A DNA stretch of 64,000 nucleotides from Cryobacterium sp. PH31-AA6 (GTDB lineage Bacteria > Actinomycetota > Actinomycetes > Actinomycetales > Microbacteriaceae). This document shows positions 62,221-64,000 of the stretch, piece by piece. Made by a program: the position numbers and the translations under genes. The DNA lies in assembly GCF_030063195.1 (NCBI RefSeq), contig NZ_JASISS010000015.1, forward strand, positions 19,313-83,312. The letters run 5' to 3'. The notes beneath the pieces are model-generated. The model did not search any database and was not told where the DNA came from. It was given only the letters and a program-made list of their open reading frames with translations. Every line of letters begins with the position of its first letter. Position 1 is the first letter of the stretch.

Positions 62221-63375
62221 GTGATCGATGTCAGAGCTGTCGCCCCGCGAGATAGGGCCCTTGAAGACCTCTACGACCGTATTCGGCTTGCCCCCGAGGG
62301 ACTTTCTCGTTCAGAACTGGCCGCAGCGGCGTCGATGTCCCCAAGCGGTGTTACGTTCCTAGTGCGTAGGCTTTTACGCGAAGGCCGTGTGGTGGAGGTC
62401 GACCCTCTCGCGAAAGGTAAGGGATCGGGGAGCGGTCGACCAGCTCTGCGTCTGCTGCCGACTCCATTGTCGGGATGGGTAGCGGGTATCGACTTTGGCC
62501 ATAAGCACATTTCCGTGGCACTGGCTGACGGTTCTGGCGTCGAGATTGCGAGCGAGACGACATTGCTGAATGTCGACTTACACGCGCGCGAGGCAATGAA
62601 TGCGGCCTGCGAGCTTCTCGACCGGTTATGTAAAGAATACGAAGTCGGCGATCTTGCAACGATTGTCGCAGGTATCCCGGGCCCCGTGGACGCGCAACGC
62701 GGAGTGGTCCGATCCCCCACGGTCTTGTCGGGCTGGGTCGGGCTTGATCCGGCTGCGGAGCTACAGCGGCGCTTGGGGCACAGCGTGCTGGTCGAAAATG
62801 ATGCAGTCCTCGGCGCGATCGGAGAACATCGTCGCGGTGTGGCATCGGGGCATGATGACGTTCTTTATGTGAAAATTTCCGACGGTATCGGAGCGGCACT
62901 CATTTTGGGAGGCCGAATCTACAAAGGCTCAGCAGGGTTAGCTGGTGAGATAGGACACAATCGACTCGAAAACAACGCGGAGCTGTGTCGCTGCGGTAGC
63001 CGAGGGTGTCTTGAGGCAGTGGTTTCAGTCGACAGTGTCGTCGCGCAGCTAGCGCACAGTCATGAAGGCGTCACCATTGACCGAATCGACAGCCTCCCCT
63101 TCGCAGACGAAATCACGAACCGCATCTTCAGCGACGCCGGTCGCACCGTGGGTCAAGCCTTGTCCTCGCTGTGCAACCTGCTCAACCCCAGTCTCTTAGT
63201 GGTCGGCGGCACACTCGGAACAGCCAATCCTGTGCTTCTCACCGGCATCAGAATGGGTATCGACCAGTACGCGCAACCTGCAACAGCTCAAGGAATGACC
63301 GTTGCAGCGGCAGAACACGGAAGCCGAGCCGAACTCGTCGGCGCGCTTTATCTCGCCGCCCGCAGAACGTTTTGA
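62221..63375 (+). CDS. ROK-family transcriptional repressor
   Basis: A 384-residue protein. N-terminal winged helix (residues 15-65: LSRSELAAAASMSPSGVTFL, VRRLLREGRVVEV) followed by a sugar-kinase-like ROK domain: VAGIDFGHKHISVALADGSG, AGIPGPVDAQRGVV, VENDAVLGAIGEHRRG, and the zinc motif CRCGSRGCLEA (about residue 256). The start is GTG at 62221. It faces the GH3 gene and probably represses it until a sugar binds. The His of the usual GH-x-CxCG segment is present in GEIGHN. Confidence 0.93.
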   Translation: MIDVRAVAPRDRALEDLYDRIRLAPEGLSRSELAAAASMSPSGVTFLVRRLLREGRVVEVDPLAKGKGSGSGRPALRLLPTPLSGWVAGIDFGHKHISVALADGSGVEIASETTLLNVDLHAREAMNAACELLDRLCKEYEVGDLATIVAGIPGPVDAQRGVVRSPTVLSGWVGLDPAAELQRRLGHSVLVENDAVLGAIGEHRRGVASGHDDVLYVKISDGIGAALILGGRIYKGSAGLAGEIGHNRLENNAELCRCGSRGCLEAVVSVDSVVAQLAHSHEGVTIDRIDSLPFADEITNRIFSDAGRTVGQALSSLCNLLNPSLLVVGGTLGTANPVLLTGIRMGIDQYAQPATAQGMTVAAAEHGSRAELVGALYLAARRTF

Positions 63376-63639
63376 GCACCGGACAAGCCAACGCTGCACG
63401 TCCGCACCGGTTCACTCGGACCGAAAAGCCGACAAACGTCGGCACGGACGATCGTCAAGAGCTCTCCCAGGTCAGCCCGCTCGCCTGTCCATACCAGGTG
63501 ATCGTAAATCACATATAGGTCGGCTCGCTAATGATGCTGACCTCCATGATCATAGGCGCCCTCGCTGGATCTCCTCGTGCGGCCGCCTTGGGTGCTGCAG
63601 TCGCCGTCAAGGATCACGGAGCGGGTGATGCCGAAGAAG

Positions 63640-63792
63640 ACTGAGTATTTGATGCCTTGAGAGCCACCCGATCGTGCGCTTGAGCCCCACCGATCGTGCG
63701 TAAGAGCACCAGGGGTGGCGTGGCTCAGCACCACTGAGTATTCGAGGCCCTAAAAGTCACCAAGTCGGGCGGCGCTGAGCCAAGATCGTGCG
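63640..63792. repeat. degenerate 93-bp repeat, IS-end-like
   Basis: ACTGAGTATT begins at 63640 and again at 63733, and each copy is followed by a related GA(T/G)GCC-TNA(G/A)A(G)-CACC stretch. GATCGTGCG occurs at 63670, 63692 and 63784. Multiple imperfect terminal repeats like these are found at the ends of insertion sequences. The region 63376-63879 contains no gene that I can support. Confidence 0.5.
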
Positions 63793-63879
63793 GAAGAGAG
63801 CTAGCAATGGTGTGGGTCGGAGCCACTGGCTGGCGAGTAGCGCTTGATGGTAGCGGCAGTCCGGCGAGTTGGTATGTGC

Positions 63880-63975
63880 TGTCTCAACTCTTTGTTTACA
63901 ACCTGTCTCATGACTTTGTTGACACCATGTCTCAGCACCTTGTTTACGGGATCTCTCACGACCTTGATTACAGGT
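63880..63975. repeat. four 24-bp tandem repeats (TGTCTCA...TTTACA), probable IS end
   Basis: TGTCTCA (last copy TCTCTCA) begins at 63880, 63904, 63928 and 63952, exactly 24 bases apart. Each unit continues with (A/G)CTTTGTTTACA-like sequence, for example ACTTTGTTGACACCA and GACCTTGATTACAGGT. Such repeat arrays serve as transposase-binding sites at the ends of some elements (IS481-like elements of actinobacteria are a possibility). The transposase would lie to the right, outside the window. Confidence 0.65.
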
Positions 63976-64000
63976 CCGGTGGCGGCGGAACCTCGGCGGC

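Noticed and set aside
63880..63975. Possible CRISPR array
   Set aside because: The 24-bp units follow each other directly without spacers and are degenerate, so they are tandem repeats and not a CRISPR.

Overview
The window looks like part of a large conjugative replicon (plasmid, or plasmid-derived integrated element) from a high-GC actinobacterium, most likely of the Microbacteriaceae/Micrococcales type. The reasons are GC-rich codon use, frequent GTG starts, a MobF relaxase of the actinobacterial TraA type, a Gram-positive type IV secretion operon with a split VirB4 (SCO6880-type protein plus ATPase), and typical plasmid accessory families (DUF3560, DUF4913, LPD29). No rRNA, tRNA or CRISPR was seen. 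The topology of the replicon cannot be judged from the window.

Layout. 1-1.5 kb: plasmid accessory genes on the minus strand and a small membrane protein. 1.6-7.2 kb: a thiamine cassette, with a TPP riboswitch driving thiC-thiM-thiE-thiD and a convergent MFS permease with its own TPP riboswitch. 7.2-8.1 kb: an IS630 scrap joined to a CHRD-domain gene broken by an in-frame TGA. 8.1-11.5 kb: an AEP-primase-like replication protein, a ribbon-helix-helix-like protein and two winged-helix regulators with palindromic operators. 11.7-21.9 kb: the transfer operon (ParA-like ATPase, pilin-like protein, VirB8-like, VirB6-like, SCO6880-type, VirB4-type ATPase, peptidoglycan hydrolase, VirD4-type coupling protein, DUF4913). 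22-38 kb: an XRE pseudogene and two glycan-use loci: a four-gene operon (DUF5107-TPR, aldose epimerase, LacZ, AraC regulator), then a secreted GH2, a sugar ABC importer without ATPase and a cellulase-like hydrolase, with an IS982 remnant between the GH2 and the importer. 38.5-42.3 kb: an AAA ATPase, an orphan Xre/MbcA-type antitoxin and an HTH-PIN toxin-antitoxin pair, with two sets of short direct repeats. 42.4-48.8 kb: the TraA relaxase-helicase, a likely oriT region and an LPD29 accessory operon. 48.8-56.6 kb: a Pr6Pr membrane protein, a GAF-GGDEF protein and a glycerol operon (glpD-glpF-glpK) divergent from a SorC-type regulator. 56.6-64 kb: IS3 debris, a precise IS1380 insertion with target duplication, a GH3 hydrolase whose FIMAH domain is cut off by an in-frame TGA, a ROK regulator, and repeat arrays that look like insertion-sequence ends.

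How the parts fit. The transfer operon, coupling protein and relaxase form a nearly complete conjugation system. The rest is cargo for growth: HMP synthesis and thiazole salvage for vitamin B1, uptake and hydrolysis of beta-galactosides or related plant glycans, and glycerol catabolism. Each cargo block has its own regulator (TPP riboswitches, AraC, ROK, SorC). Many insertion-sequence remnants suggest the cargo was assembled stepwise. The least understood parts are the repeat-flanked ATPase/antitoxin module at 38.6-40.7 kb, the riboswitch-controlled permease, the two genes interrupted by single TGA codons, and the tandem repeats at the right edge.
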